This document shows positions 29,653 to 42,563 of a DNA stretch of 64,000 nt, piece after piece. Source of the stretch: Nitratireductor pacificus pht-3B (GTDB lineage Bacteria; Pseudomonadota; Alphaproteobacteria; Rhizobiales; Rhizobiaceae). The DNA lies in assembly GCF_000300335.1 (NCBI RefSeq), contig NZ_AMRM01000006.1, forward strand, positions 174,380-238,379, in the 5' to 3' direction. Numbering within the stretch: the first letter of the stretch is position 1; each line of letters begins with the position of its first letter. The notes beneath the pieces were generated by a model. That model did no database searches and was not told the origin of the DNA. It saw only the letters and a list, made by a program, of their open reading frames with translations. A program made the position numbers and the translations under genes.

Positions 29653-30864
29653 ATGAGTAAAATCAAGGTGGACAATCCCGTCGTGGAACTCGACGGCGAC
29701 GAGATGACACGCATCATCTGGCAGTTCATCAAGGAAAAGCTGATCCATCCCTATCTGGACATCGACCTGAAATACTATGATCTCGGCATCGAGGCGCGCG
29801 ACGCGACCGACGACCAGATCACCATCGATGCGGCGAACGCCATCAAGAAATACGGCGTCGGCGTGAAATGCGCGACGATCACCCCGGACGAGGCGCGCGT
29901 CGAGGAATTCGGCCTGAAGAAGATGTGGAAGTCGCCGAACGGCACCATCCGCAACATTCTGGGCGGCGTCATCTTCCGCGAGCCGATCATCATGAAGAAC
30001 GTGCCGCGCCTGGTGCCGGGCTGGACGCAGCCGATCATCGTCGGCCGCCATGCCTTCGGCGACCAGTACCGTGCGACCGATTTCAAGTTCCCGGGCAAGG
30101 GCAAGCTGACGATCAAGTTCGTCGGCGAGGACGGCGAGACCATCGAGCACGAGGTGTTCGACGCGCCGTCGTCCGGCGTCGCCATGGCGATGTACAACCT
30201 GGACGATTCGATCCGCGACTTCGCCCGCGCCTCGATGAACTACGCGCTGATGCGCAAGGTGCCGTGCTACCTCTCCACCAAGAACACGATCATGAAGGCC
30301 TATGACGGGCGCTTCAAGGACATCTTCCAGGAGATCTACGAGGCCGAGTTCGAGGCGAAGTTCAAGGAAGCGAACATCACCTATGAGCACCGCCTGATTG
30401 ACGACATGGTCGCCTCGGCGCTCAAGTGGTCGGGCGGCTATGTCTGGGCCTGCAAGAACTACGATGGCGACGTCCAGTCCGACACTGTCGCCCAGGGTTT
30501 CGGCTCGCTCGGCCTGATGACCTCGGTGCTGATGACGCCGGACGGCCAGACGGTGGAAGCCGAGGCCGCGCACGGCACGGTCACCCGCCACTACCGCCAG
30601 CACCAGAAGGGCCAGGAGACCTCGACCAACCCGATCGCCTCGATCTTCGCCTGGACGCGCGGCCTGGCGCATCGCGCCAAGCTGGACGACAATGCGGCGC
30701 TGGCGAAATTCGCCGACACGCTGGAGCGGGTCTGCATCGACACGGTCGAGTCCGGCCACATGACCAAGGATCTTGCGCTGCTGATCGGCCCGGACCAGCC
30801 CTGGCTCTCCACCACCGGCTTCCTCGACAAGATCGACGAGAACCTGCAGAAGGCGATGGCCTGA
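29653..30864 (+). CDS. icd: Isocitrate dehydrogenase, NADP-dependent
   Basis: 403 residues, matching the eukaryote-like type II NADP-IDH found in alphaproteobacteria. It oxidises isocitrate to 2-oxoglutarate in the TCA cycle. Motifs: [20 protein letters not shown], substrate loop [34 protein letters not shown], and [17 protein letters not shown] in the cofactor region. Start ATG 29653 (MSKIKVDNP); longer in-frame openings upstream have no coding support. A terminator follows. Confidence 0.97.
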   Translation: MSKIKVDNPVVELDGDEMTRIIWQFIKEKLIHPYLDIDLKYYDLGIEARDATDDQITIDAANAIKKYGVGVKCATITPDEARVEEFGLKKMWKSPNGTIRNILGGVIFREPIIMKNVPRLVPGWTQPIIVGRHAFGDQYRATDFKFPGKGKLTIKFVGEDGETIEHEVFDAPSSGVAMAMYNLDDSIRDFARASMNYALMRKVPCYLSTKNTIMKAYDGRFKDIFQEIYEAEFEAKFKEANITYEHRLIDDMVASALKWSGGYVWACKNYDGDVQSDTVAQGFGSLGLMTSVLMTPDGQTVEAEAAHGTVTRHYRQHQKGQETSTNPIASIFAWTRGLAHRAKLDDNAALAKFADTLERVCIDTVESGHMTKDLALLIGPDQPWLSTTGFLDKIDENLQKAMA

Positions 30865-30887
30865 TCAGGCCTCGCACACCGGATCTG

Positions 30888-30918
30888 AAAAAGCCGCGGA
30901 TCAGACCGCGGCTTTTTT
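30888..30918 (+). terminator. Intrinsic terminator after icd, possibly bidirectional
   Basis: A 12-bp stem (AAAAAGCCGCGG with CCGCGGCTTTTT, loop ATCAGA) is followed by T residues, 23 bp after the icd stop. The A-run on the left arm gives a T-tract on the minus strand too, so it could also end the convergent alaS transcript. Confidence 0.88.
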
Positions 30919-31018
30919 GTTGCTCTGGCGAAACGGGCGACCCGCCGCACAGGCTCACTGATCTTCAGCGTTCATGCGGCCGCCGGCTGGCGCCACCCGA
31001 ACGCAGCACACTCCTGTG

Positions 31019-33682
<2,664 letters not shown>

Positions 33683-33795
33683 GCTACAGCCTTTGCGAGA
33701 AACCCGCGCGAATGCGGGGAAACAGGTGCGAGCCTTTTAGCGCCGGTACAAAAGCCTGTCCAGAAATCCCACACATGGCCTGACAAAAGCGCAAA

Positions 33796-33828
33796 ATGAA
33801 ACACCGCCGGCAAGCGGCGGTGTTTCAT
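33796..33828 (-). terminator. recA intrinsic terminator
   Basis: A perfect 14-bp inverted repeat (33796-33809 with 33815-33828, loop of five) lies 24 bp after the recA stop; on the minus strand it runs into ATTTTGCGCTTTTG. It separates recA from alaS. Confidence 0.85.
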
Positions 33829-33852
33829 GAAACCGATCGAAGCGTGTTCCGG

Positions 33853-34935
<1,083 letters not shown>

Positions 34936-34991
34936 GATACAACACCCCTTCGTCGTCAATGGAGGCGGTTCCGCCAAATCCGCGATGGTTA

Positions 34992-35020
34992 TTCGTACTC
35001 TTTTTGTTCTTTTTTTGCAA
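34992..35020 (-). promoter_or_regulatory. recA: recA promoter with SOS box in the spacer
   Basis: On the minus strand, TTGCAA (35020-35015), a 17-bp spacer and TACGAA (34997-34992) form a promoter. Overlapping the spacer, plus-strand GTAC-N7-GTTC (34995-35009) differs by one base from the alphaproteobacterial LexA site GTTC-N7-GTTC. The position, 60 bp before the recA start, is where LexA would block polymerase. Confidence 0.6.
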
Positions 35021-35060
35021 TAGGAACCAACTCTCTGAATAAAAAGAGAAAAATGAATAT

Positions 35061-35075
35061 GTTCTTATTTTGTAC
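35061..35075 (+). promoter_or_regulatory. Second SOS-like half-match in the recA-psuK gap
   Basis: GTTC-N7-GTAC differs from GTTC-N7-GTTC by one base, about 50 bp upstream of the first site as seen from recA and about 100 bp before psuK. It could strengthen LexA control of recA or touch psuK expression; AT-rich context makes chance possible. Confidence 0.35.
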
Positions 35076-35177
35076 AGGAACATGTCCCGCTTTACGCCCG
35101 GTTCGGCGCAACCAGGGCGAACGGGCTGCGGCGGCGCAAACCGGTCCCTGGCCGATTCGTTTCGGGAGCACGGGACG

Positions 35178-36122
35178 ATGACGGAGCAACCCCGACTGCT
35201 CGCCATCGGCGGCGCGCATCTCGACCGGCGCGGCCGGCTCGCCGGAGCGCATATTCCCGCGACGTCCAATCCGGGCCGGATGCGCGAGGAGGTCGGTGGC
35301 GGCGCGTTCAACGCGGCTCGCGCGGCGTCCCGGCGCGGCGTCGCCGTCGCGCTTCTGTCGGTGCGCGGCGGGGATGTGGCGGGCGAGGAGGTGGCGCGCG
35401 CCATCGACGCCGCCGGCTTCGACGACCTGTCGGCGATCTTCCTCGACCGCGCGACGCCGAGCTACACGGCCATTCTGGACCGCGACGGCGAGCTGATCAC
35501 CGGTATTGCCGACATGGAGCTGTACGAAAAGGCCTTCGCCAAGCAGTTGCGGCGGCGCAAGTCCCGCGACGCGGCGGCCGCCGCCGACGCCATCCTGTGC
35601 GATGCCAACATGCCCGAGCAGGCGCTCGCGCAACTGGCGGCGATCAGCGGGACCACCCCGCTCCATGCCATAGCGGTTTCGCCCGCAAAGGCGGGGCGGC
35701 TTGTGTCCTCCTTCGCCCGGCTGACGACCCTGTTCATGAACCAGCGCGAGGCGCGCAGCCTCGCGGGCCTTGGCGCGGAGGCCCCGCTGACGGCAGCCGT
35801 GGCGCGGCTGCGCGAGATGGGCCTCTCCGGCGGCGTCATCACCGCGGGCAGCCATTCGGTTCTCGTCTTCACCGGCGGGGCGCTCTGGCAGATCACCCCG
35901 CCGGAGGTGGCCTATGTGGTCGATGTGACGGGCGCCGGCGATGCCCTGGCCGGTGCGGCCATCGCCGCGCTGATGCAGGGCGAAACCCTTCCCGAGGCGG
36001 CGCGCCACGGGGTCGCAGCCGCCGGCCTCGCCGTTGCCAGCGCCTCGGCGGCGCCGGAATTCGACGCCAGTCTGTTTGCCGCGGCGCTGGCCAGGGTGCC
36101 CGCCCCGCGCGCCGTTTCATAA
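35178..36122 (+). CDS. psuK: Pseudouridine kinase (PfkB family)
   Basis: 314 residues of the PfkB ribokinase family. The N-terminal GGAHLDRRGRLAG and the EVGGGAFNAARAASRRGV signature bind sugar, and the C-terminal DVTGAGDALAGA holds the anion hole and catalytic Asp. Assignment as PsuK rests on the directly adjacent psuG: PsuK phosphorylates pseudouridine to the 5'-phosphate, which PsuG then splits. Start ATG 35178; divergent from recA, 13 bp before psuG. Confidence 0.88.
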   Translation: MTEQPRLLAIGGAHLDRRGRLAGAHIPATSNPGRMREEVGGGAFNAARAASRRGVAVALLSVRGGDVAGEEVARAIDAAGFDDLSAIFLDRATPSYTAILDRDGELITGIADMELYEKAFAKQLRRRKSRDAAAAADAILCDANMPEQALAQLAAISGTTPLHAIAVSPAKAGRLVSSFARLTTLFMNQREARSLAGLGAEAPLTAAVARLREMGLSGGVITAGSHSVLVFTGGALWQITPPEVAYVVDVTGAGDALAGAAIAALMQGETLPEAARHGVAAAGLAVASASAAPEFDASLFAAALARVPAPRAVS

Positions 36123-36135
36123 AGGAGCCTTTCCC

Positions 36136-37053
36136 GTGCGGTCCAACAACATCCTTGATATTCACGCCCCGGTCGCCGAGGCGCTGGCGGCGGGGCAGCC
36201 CGTCGTCGCGCTGGAGAGCACGATCATCACCCATGGCATGCCCTGGCCCCGCAACAACGAGATGGCCGCGGATGTCGAGGCGCTGATCCGGGCCGAGGGC
36301 GCCGTGCCCGCCACCATCGCGGTGATCGACGGGCGCCTCAAGATCGGCCTGTCAGACGGCGAACGGGCAGCACTTGCGCAGGCGAAGGACCCGATGAAGC
36401 TGTCGCGGGCCGATCTCGCCTTCGCGCTGGCGGAAGGGCGGAGCGGCGGCACGACGGTCGCCGCGACGATGATCGCGGCGCATATGGCCGGCATCGCCGT
36501 GTTCGCCACGGGCGGCATCGGCGGCGTCCACAAGGGCGCGGAAACGAGCTTCGACATCTCCGCCGATCTGGACGAGCTGGCAAGAACGCCGGTGATCGTC
36601 GTTTCCGCCGGACCGAAGGCCATCCTCGACACGGAAAAGACGCTGGAGGTTCTGGAAACGCGCGGCGTGCCCGTCGTCGCCTTCGCCACCGACACCATGC
36701 CGGCCTTCTGGTCGCGCCACTCGCCGCACAAGGCGCCGCTGCGGCTCGACACGCCGCAGGCGATCGCCCGCTTCCAGGCCACGCGCAAGGCGCTCGGCAT
36801 CGACGGCGGCATGCTGATCGCCAATCCTGTGCCGGCGGCTGACGAGATTGCCGCCGGGGAGATGGCGCGGCACATCGCGGCCGCGCAGGACGAGGCGCTC
36901 GAGAGGGGCGTTTCCGGCAAGGCGATGACGCCCTTCCTGCTCGCCCGCATTCTCGAACTGACGGACGGAGCGAGCCTAGCCACCAACATCGCGCTGGTGA
37001 AGAACAACGCGATCCTGGCGGCGCGCATCGCCCGCGAGATCGCCGCTGCCTGA
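36136..37053 (+). CDS. psuG: Pseudouridine-5'-phosphate glycosidase
   Basis: 305 residues, matching PsuG (IndA/YeiN) length. It reversibly cleaves pseudouridine 5'-phosphate to uracil and ribose 5-phosphate. Motifs: VVALESTIITHGMPWPRN, AIIDGRLKIGL-like AVIDGRLKIGLSDGE, KLSRADLAFALAEGRSGGTTVAAT, FATGGIGGVHKGAE and LLIANPVP-like MLIANPVPAADEI. The start is GTG at 36136 with AAGGAG eight bases upstream. Co-transcribed with psuK. Confidence 0.95.
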   Translation: MRSNNILDIHAPVAEALAAGQPVVALESTIITHGMPWPRNNEMAADVEALIRAEGAVPATIAVIDGRLKIGLSDGERAALAQAKDPMKLSRADLAFALAEGRSGGTTVAATMIAAHMAGIAVFATGGIGGVHKGAETSFDISADLDELARTPVIVVSAGPKAILDTEKTLEVLETRGVPVVAFATDTMPAFWSRHSPHKAPLRLDTPQAIARFQATRKALGIDGGMLIANPVPAADEIAAGEMARHIAAAQDEALERGVSGKAMTPFLLARILELTDGASLATNIALVKNNAILAARIAREIAAA

Positions 37054-37116
37054 TCCTGCGGGACGCCCGCCTGGCCTGATCGCCACCTGGAATATGAAAC
37101 CGTTTGTCGCCGGCGA

Positions 37117-38178
37117 TCAGCGCCTTGTCTTCAATGCCCGGTCGAACGCCTCCGCGACCATGGCGATCAGCCGCTTGTGGATGTCGGCGCGGGACCGCCC
37201 GTCTCCGTCCGAGCAGATCGGGTCACCGATCTTTTCGGAAGCCGCGCGTTCGGCCGCGCCGGGTTTGCATTCGCCAAACATGCTGTAGTGGCTCGCGTCC
37301 CCGATTACAGAATAGGTGCCGTTCGGAATGGCCCCGGCGATCCCGGAAGCGAGCGCGGTCGGCGGGATTTGCCCCGGCTTGCCGAGGTTCACGATCCCGA
37401 CAGGAATGGAAATCCCGGAAAACGTGCCGCCCTGAAACACGTCCACCGGCGCGGGATCGATCGCCATCGCAAACCTGATCCGCTTGTCTTCGTTGTTCCG
37501 ACCGGCCGGCTTCATGTCCATGGCATGAAGATCGACGCCGCTTTCCCTTACCCATCCGCAAAGCGAAGGGTTGAAAGCGTCGGTGTCGCAATAGCGCGCC
37601 AGGCGGTCCGGGTCGATACGGGCGCCAGCGAGCGCCAGAACCGTGTTGCCCCCCATCGAGAGGCCAAGCGCGCCGACTTTTCCCGGATCCAGATGATCTT
37701 CGAAGAAGGGCTGCCGCGCCACCGCATCCAGGCTCGCGGTGATGTCGGCAGGCCGCAGCCAGAGCTTCATCGTTTCCGCTGCCGATCTCAGGGCACCGCC
37801 ATTGCCGGGATGGAGAGGCGCCGCCACGATGAAGCCCTGTCTCGCCAGCGGCGTGGCGATCCAGCTCATGGCCTCCGGCGTGCCTCCCAGGCCAGCACCA
37901 TGGGACAGCAGGATCAGCGGAAACTTTCCACGGGAGATCGGAGCCTCGAGCATGGCGTCGGTCCCCGCAAAGAACGGGTTTTCGCCCAGCGTGACGGGCT
38001 TGCCGCACGCCTCCGCCGGATACCAGATGGTGACGGCCAGAGCGCCGCCTCGTTCCTTGGAGGGAGCCGCGATCTGCCGCACGCCGACGAAGTCGCCGGC
38101 AGCGGCGGACTGATTCACCATCAGCGTGAGGGCCATGGTGCTGCAAAGCACCGTCGCGATCTTACTCAACAGTTTCAT
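37117..38178 (-). CDS. Secreted dienelactone/PAF-acetylhydrolase-like alpha/beta hydrolase
   Basis: 353 residues with a signal peptide (hydrophobic core MALTLMVNQSAAAGD). The hydrolase fold shows an oxyanion strand FPLILLSHGAGLGGTPEAM, the nucleophile GLSMGG near residue 166 and a late histidine GDASHYSMFG. Similar proteins are annotated as platelet-activating-factor acetylhydrolase-like or dienelactone hydrolase-like enzymes of the periplasm. ATG 38178 has AGGAG eight bases upstream. It lies 97 bp downstream of the AraC regulator on the same strand and may be its target. Confidence 0.8.
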   Translation of the reverse strand: MKLLSKIATVLCSTMALTLMVNQSAAAGDFVGVRQIAAPSKERGGALAVTIWYPAEACGKPVTLGENPFFAGTDAMLEAPISRGKFPLILLSHGAGLGGTPEAMSWIATPLARQGFIVAAPLHPGNGGALRSAAETMKLWLRPADITASLDAVARQPFFEDHLDPGKVGALGLSMGGNTVLALAGARIDPDRLARYCDTDAFNPSLCGWVRESGVDLHAMDMKPAGRNNEDKRIRFAMAIDPAPVDVFQGGTFSGISIPVGIVNLGKPGQIPPTALASGIAGAIPNGTYSVIGDASHYSMFGECKPGAAERAASEKIGDPICSDGDGRSRADIHKRLIAMVAEAFDRALKTRR

Positions 38179-38274
38179 GAACATTTCTCCTGGCCATGGG
38201 TGTTTGGCCGAAACGTGCAGGAAACAGGGAGCGGCGCGCCCTTGAACGCGATTCTGGACGTTCGAAATCGCGAT

Positions 38275-39348
38275 TCAGGTCGTTTCGCGCGATGATCCCG
38301 GCCCCGGGGCGGCAGGTGCATCCCCGCCCCTGCGCCGGTAGCCGCTCGGGGTCGTGCCCGTGACGCGCAGGAATTCCCGGTTGAAGTTCGACTTTGTGCC
38401 GAAACCCGATTCCAGCATGATGGCCGTCACCGGATCGCGCGTCGTGGCGAGCCGCCGCCTGGCATCGTCGACCCGGTATTCGTTCACAATCCGGGAGATG
38501 TTGCGGCCATGAACCCGGTTGAGAGCGGCGGAGATCTGGCGCGCGGGAATGCCGGCACGCCGTGCGAGCCGCTCCAATGTCAGGTCCGGGTCACGGTAGA
38601 GCTGCTGCTCCCGCATCAGTGCATCAACCCGGTCCGCAATGGCTTCGTCATCCTCGATGCTCGCAGAAGCCGACAGCGCGGAGGGAGAAACCGGATCGTC
38701 CGCTGTGGCGTCCGCCTCATCGTCGGGGAAGGCACTGCCGGCGACGGTTGCGGCATAACCGGCGAGCGCCAGCCACAAGACGCTCGCAGCGGCGAGGACC
38801 GTTCGGGCCTGTTCGCGCTCCCCGAGCGAGAAGTTGAGCGAGATGATCGCGTCGATGAAGGCCGTCGCAACAAGCATGATCGCTACGGAGACGAGCGCCT
38901 TGTGCGCGGTCCATTCACTGCTGATACGCACGGCGGAAAGGGCCTCCGGCCCCTGCCGGGCGATCCGCAGAAGCGCAAGGCCGTATCCGAGATAGACGGC
39001 AAACAGAACGATATCGATCGGCGCACGCCAGAAGGCGACGAGAACGGCAACCAGGCCGGCAGGCGCCAAGTGGGGCAGCACGTCCCGCGGGCTTGAAAGC
39101 CGATCGATGCGCAGCTGGTTGAAGGCCGCGAAGGAGAGTGCCGGAAGGGCTGCCGCGCCGATCGGCTGAAGGAGACGGGCCGGAGACCAGCCGACATTCC
39201 AGGTCAGCCCGGACAAGGCCGCCTGAACGGCAAAAATGGCGACGAGCAGCGAAAACAGCCCGTATCTCCGCGCGCCCTGCCGGATCATCCGCACGAGGAC
39301 AAGGCAAAGAAGTAGGGAGATGACGAATGGCAACGGTATCGAAGGCAT
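38275..39348 (-). CDS. Membrane-anchored AraC-family regulator
   Basis: 357 residues. The first about 220 residues contain six to seven hydrophobic helices (for example PLPFVISLLLCLVLV and ALVSVAIMLVATAFIDAII), and residues about 250-345 are an AraC-type double HTH (LTLERLARRAGIPARQISAA and the signature IMLESGFGTKSNFNREFLRV-like segment ending TTPSGYRRR). This one-component layout senses signals in the membrane and binds DNA directly. ATG 39348. The next gene downstream is the secreted hydrolase. Confidence 0.85.
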   Translation of the reverse strand: MPSIPLPFVISLLLCLVLVRMIRQGARRYGLFSLLVAIFAVQAALSGLTWNVGWSPARLLQPIGAAALPALSFAAFNQLRIDRLSSPRDVLPHLAPAGLVAVLVAFWRAPIDIVLFAVYLGYGLALLRIARQGPEALSAVRISSEWTAHKALVSVAIMLVATAFIDAIISLNFSLGEREQARTVLAAASVLWLALAGYAATVAGSAFPDDEADATADDPVSPSALSASASIEDDEAIADRVDALMREQQLYRDPDLTLERLARRAGIPARQISAALNRVHGRNISRIVNEYRVDDARRRLATTRDPVTAIMLESGFGTKSNFNREFLRVTGTTPSGYRRRGGDAPAAPGPGSSRETT

Positions 39349-39493
39349 GAACAACCATTATCACGGACCGGCTTCCGGCTTGCATGCAACCGACATCGCG
39401 GGTTCGCAGAATTCGATCAGCGATCGTTCTGCGACCGATCCTTACGCTCACGCACGCAGCAGCCAGTGCGACACGCGAATGCTCTGAACGCTT

Positions 39494-39526
39494 CAAAAAA
39501 GCTTCGGGCGGGAGAACCCGCCCGAA
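39494..39526 (-). terminator. Intrinsic terminator downstream of the OmpA-family gene
   Basis: A perfect 10-bp stem (39503-39512 with 39517-39526, loop AGAA) is followed on the minus strand by GCTTTTTTG. It lies 112 bp after the OmpA-family stop; the rest of 39349-39637 shows no gene. Confidence 0.8.
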
Positions 39527-39637
39527 ATGTACATCCCGCAGCGGGGTCACATCGCAGCGCGCGCGGGAACCCCAAGCCGGATTCGCGGGCCGGGCTGGAT
39601 ACCCGGCCGCATTTCCTCGTTGCAGAGATTCTTCCGA

Positions 39638-40297
39638 TCAGGCGCCGGTGAGCGGCGACAGGCGGATCTCCACGCGGCGGTTCTGCGCCCGCCCGTCCGG
39701 CGTGGCGTTGGAAGCGATCGGCTGCGTCTCGCCCTGGCCGATGATGGCGAAGCGCTCGCTGGCGGCACCCTGGGAGATGAGGTAGTTCGCCACCGAGCCG
39801 GCACGGCGCTGCGAGAGCTCGAGATTGTAGTTGTCGTTGCCGGTCGAATCCGTGTGGCCGAACACGTCGACCAGCGTGCGATTGTACTTCTGCAGCACCA
39901 GCGCCACGGAATTCAGCGTCGCGTAGAAGGCCGGCTGAATGGTCGCCGAGTCGGTCGAGAAGGTGATGTTCGACGGCATGTTGAGGATGATGAAATCGCC
40001 CTGGCGCGTCACGCTGACGCCCGTGCCCTGCAGCTGGCCGCGCAGCTGCGCCTCCTGCTGGTCCATGTAGGAGCCGACCGCGCCGCCGGCCAGTGCGCCG
40101 ATGCCGGCGCCGATCAGGGCGTTGCGGCGATCATCGCCGCCGGCCAGGAGCCCGACGCCGGCGCCCGCCAGCGCGCCCAGAGCCGCCCCACCGGCCGTGT
40201 TGGAAATCTTCTGCTGCCCGGTATAGGGATCGGTGCTGGTTACGCAGCCGGCGGTAAAGCCCGCGACCAGCGCGACAGCGATGGATTTCTTCAACAT
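39638..40297 (-). CDS. OmpA-family lipoprotein (YiaD-like)
   Basis: 219 residues. Lipobox VAGFTAGC puts the lipidated cysteine near residue 18. Residues about 35-75 are a glycine-zipper region (GGAALGALAGAGVGLLAGG, then ALIGAGIGALAGGAVGSYMD). Residues about 105-215 are a C-terminal OmpA peptidoglycan-binding domain with VFGHTDSTGNDNYNLELSQRRA and GRAQNRRVEIRL. Outer-membrane lipoprotein anchoring the envelope to peptidoglycan. ATG 40297, own terminator. Confidence 0.92.
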   Translation of the reverse strand: MLKKSIAVALVAGFTAGCVTSTDPYTGQQKISNTAGGAALGALAGAGVGLLAGGDDRRNALIGAGIGALAGGAVGSYMDQQEAQLRGQLQGTGVSVTRQGDFIILNMPSNITFSTDSATIQPAFYATLNSVALVLQKYNRTLVDVFGHTDSTGNDNYNLELSQRRAGSVANYLISQGAASERFAIIGQGETQPIASNATPDGRAQNRRVEIRLSPLTGA

Positions 40298-40456
40298 AGT
40301 CCGTGTCCTCACTTTTCCTCGAAAACCGCGAAAGAATCGCGCTTGAAAACGCCCTCCGCCGCCCCTGTAGCACAATTGGGGCGGAAATCCGCGCGCTCCT
40401 GCCGCAGACTATAGGCAAATTTTCGTAAAATTGACCAGCGGTGAAAGCCGCCGGCG

Positions 40457-41560
40457 TCAATCCTTGCGGTAGATCAGCCAGCTTTTCGTGAATTTGCCGC
40501 GCGGCAGGTTCGCGTAGAGGCTGACGCGGTTACGCCCGTCCGCTTTCGAGGCATAGAGCGCCTGATCGGCCTTGGCGTAGAGATCGTCGGCGTCCGTGGC
40601 GTCGGAGGCCATGCACACCCCGAGCGAGATGTTGATCGGCCCGTAATTGCGCGCCGTCGACCCGACGCAGAATTCCGCCTTCTCGATGGTCGCCCGCGCC
40701 GTTTCCGCCACGGCCATGGTGGCTTCGGCCGAAAGCCCCTCGACGATCAGCGCGAATTCCTCGCCGCCCGTGCGCGCGACGAAGCAGTTCTCGTTGCCCT
40801 GCGCCTTCAGGAGATGGGCGACGATCTGCAGGATCCGGTCGCCCACCGGATGGCCGTAATGGTCGTTGAAGGACTTGAAGCCGTCGATGTCGGCGAGAAC
40901 GAGCGCGTGAAACATCACCGAGCGCTCGTCGTCGTAGATCTGCGCCATACGCTTGTCGAAGGCGCGCCGGTTCCAGATGCGCGTCAGGGGGTCCGTGTCG
41001 GCCAGGCGCTTGTACTGTTCGAGCTTGGCGCGAGTCCGCTCCAGCTCCTCGGACTTGTCCTCCATCGCCCTGCTGATCTGCCGGCCCTGCTCGATGGTGG
41101 TTTCGGTCGCGGCGGCCATGATGCCGACGATCTTGCGCAGGATGTCGCGCGAAAGGTCGGTGCGGCCGCCAAGTCCGTTCGAGGTCTGGTCGAGGATGAC
41201 GCCGAACTTTTCCAGCGAACTGCGCTCTCGGCCCAGAAGGGATAAGATCTCCTGCGCCCGGTCGGCGATCTGCTCCTGGGCCGTCTCGACGATGGCCTGC
41301 CGGTTGCTCTGGGCAAAATACTTCAGCGCCAGCCTGTCGAGCGCTTCCTGCGTGGGGCGGCCGTTCAGCGCAGCGAATTCCGTCGCCAGCTCGCGGTTCG
41401 AGCCGGTGTAGACCTCGTAGAGGATCTCATAGTTGCGCGGCAGACCGACGATGCCCATGCGCCGCATGCAACTGGCGATCGTGGACGCGATGTCGCCCGG
41501 CCGCTCTTCCGCGCTACTCGATGTCTGCAACATGCGCAGCCCCACCTTCCCCAAAGGCAT
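40457..41560 (-). CDS. GGDEF diguanylate cyclase
   Basis: About 367 residues. Residues about 200-360 are a GGDEF domain with DPLTRIWNRRAFDKRM, LADIDGFKSFNDHYGH and the active-site motif RTGGEEFAL, all catalytic residues kept, so it should make c-di-GMP. The RxxD inhibitory site expected just upstream is absent (GNENCFVAR). The first about 190 residues are soluble and helical with a coiled-coil linker (DKSEELERTRAKLEQYKRL); no known sensor domain. Start ATG 41560; ATG 41533 is an alternative. Confidence 0.9.
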   Translation of the reverse strand: MPLGKVGLRMLQTSSSAEERPGDIASTIASCMRRMGIVGLPRNYEILYEVYTGSNRELATEFAALNGRPTQEALDRLALKYFAQSNRQAIVETAQEQIADRAQEILSLLGRERSSLEKFGVILDQTSNGLGGRTDLSRDILRKIVGIMAAATETTIEQGRQISRAMEDKSEELERTRAKLEQYKRLADTDPLTRIWNRRAFDKRMAQIYDDERSVMFHALVLADIDGFKSFNDHYGHPVGDRILQIVAHLLKAQGNENCFVARTGGEEFALIVEGLSAEATMAVAETARATIEKAEFCVGSTARNYGPINISLGVCMASDATDADDLYAKADQALYASKADGRNRVSLYANLPRGKFTKSWLIYRKD

Positions 41561-41659
41561 ACCCCGCCTCTCGACCGCCGGCACGGCGATCAAGACAAGT
41601 TTAAGTAAATTAGAATGGACCAGCTAACGCAGGGTTAACCTGCGCAACCTCCGGTACGG

Positions 41660-42490
41660 CTATGCCGCGTCCCAGATCGGCGAGAAGTCGAAATCGCAGA
41701 TCCGCTGGCCCGCCGAGCGGAGCGCGGAGATCGCCGCCATCTCGGCCTCGCTCAGGGCAAAATCGAAGATGTCGGCGTTCTCGGCCAGCCTCGCCGGGTT
41801 GCTGGTGCGCGGGATCGCGACGACGCCGTCCTGCTGGACGTGCCAGCGCAGGACGATCTGTGCCGGCGTCTTGCCATGACGGAGCGCAGCCTCTGCAACC
41901 GCCGGATCCTCGAACAGGCCGGCGCCGCGAGCCAGCGGGCAATAGGAAACCATCGCCATGCCCGCCGCCCGGCAGGCGCGGTGGACCCGGCTCTGGTCGA
42001 GATAGGGATGGTACTCCACCTGATTGGCCACCAGCGGGGCGTCCGACAGGTCGAGCGCCTGCGCCAGCAGCGCGGTGGGAAAGTTTGAGACGCCGATATG
42101 CCTGGTCAGCCCCGCCTCGCGCACCCGGTTGAGCGCAGCGATGCTGCCGGCGAGCGGCACCTCGGGATTCGGCCAGTGGATCAACAGAAGATCGAGTTCG
42201 CCGACGTCGAGCCGCCGCAGGCTCTCCTCCGCCGAACGCTCGAGATCGCCGGGCGCGATGTCCGTCCACCAGACCTTGGTGGTGACGAACAGGTCCGCAC
42301 GGTCGATGCCCGACGCGCGGATGCCCTGCCCGACCGCCGTCTCGTTGCCATAGGCGGCTGCGGTATCGACATGGCGGTAGCCATGGGAGAGCGCGGTCGA
42401 AACCAGATCGGCGCAGGCCTCGTCCTTCAGCGTCCATGTTCCCAGCCCGAGAACGGGGATGGACGCACCGTGGACTTTGATCTTTTGCAT
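41660..42490 (-). CDS. Aldo/keto reductase
   Basis: 276 residues, AKR (TIM barrel) of the DkgB/AKR5-like group. The catalytic tetrad is in HVDTAAAYGNE (Asp, Tyr), FVTTKVWW (Lys) and LLIHWPNP (His). C-terminal VVAIPRTSNPARLAENADIF binds NADPH. It reduces aldehydes or diketones such as 2,5-diketo-gluconate or methylglyoxal. ATG 42490 has AGGA eight bases upstream. Divergent from the DUF1624 gene. Confidence 0.92.
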   Translation of the reverse strand: MQKIKVHGASIPVLGLGTWTLKDEACADLVSTALSHGYRHVDTAAAYGNETAVGQGIRASGIDRADLFVTTKVWWTDIAPGDLERSAEESLRRLDVGELDLLLIHWPNPEVPLAGSIAALNRVREAGLTRHIGVSNFPTALLAQALDLSDAPLVANQVEYHPYLDQSRVHRACRAAGMAMVSYCPLARGAGLFEDPAVAEAALRHGKTPAQIVLRWHVQQDGVVAIPRTSNPARLAENADIFDFALSEAEMAAISALRSAGQRICDFDFSPIWDAA

Positions 42491-42563
42491 TGAACCGATC
42501 CTCTTTCCGTCTTTAGGCCACTTTTCGGCGCGACCCATATGATCATACGTTTCGTGAAGAATC

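Noticed and set aside
37077..37119. Inverted repeat TGATCGCC...GGCGATCA between psuG and the hydrolase gene
   Set aside because: The 27-base loop is too long and there is no T-tract, so it is not a convincing terminator.
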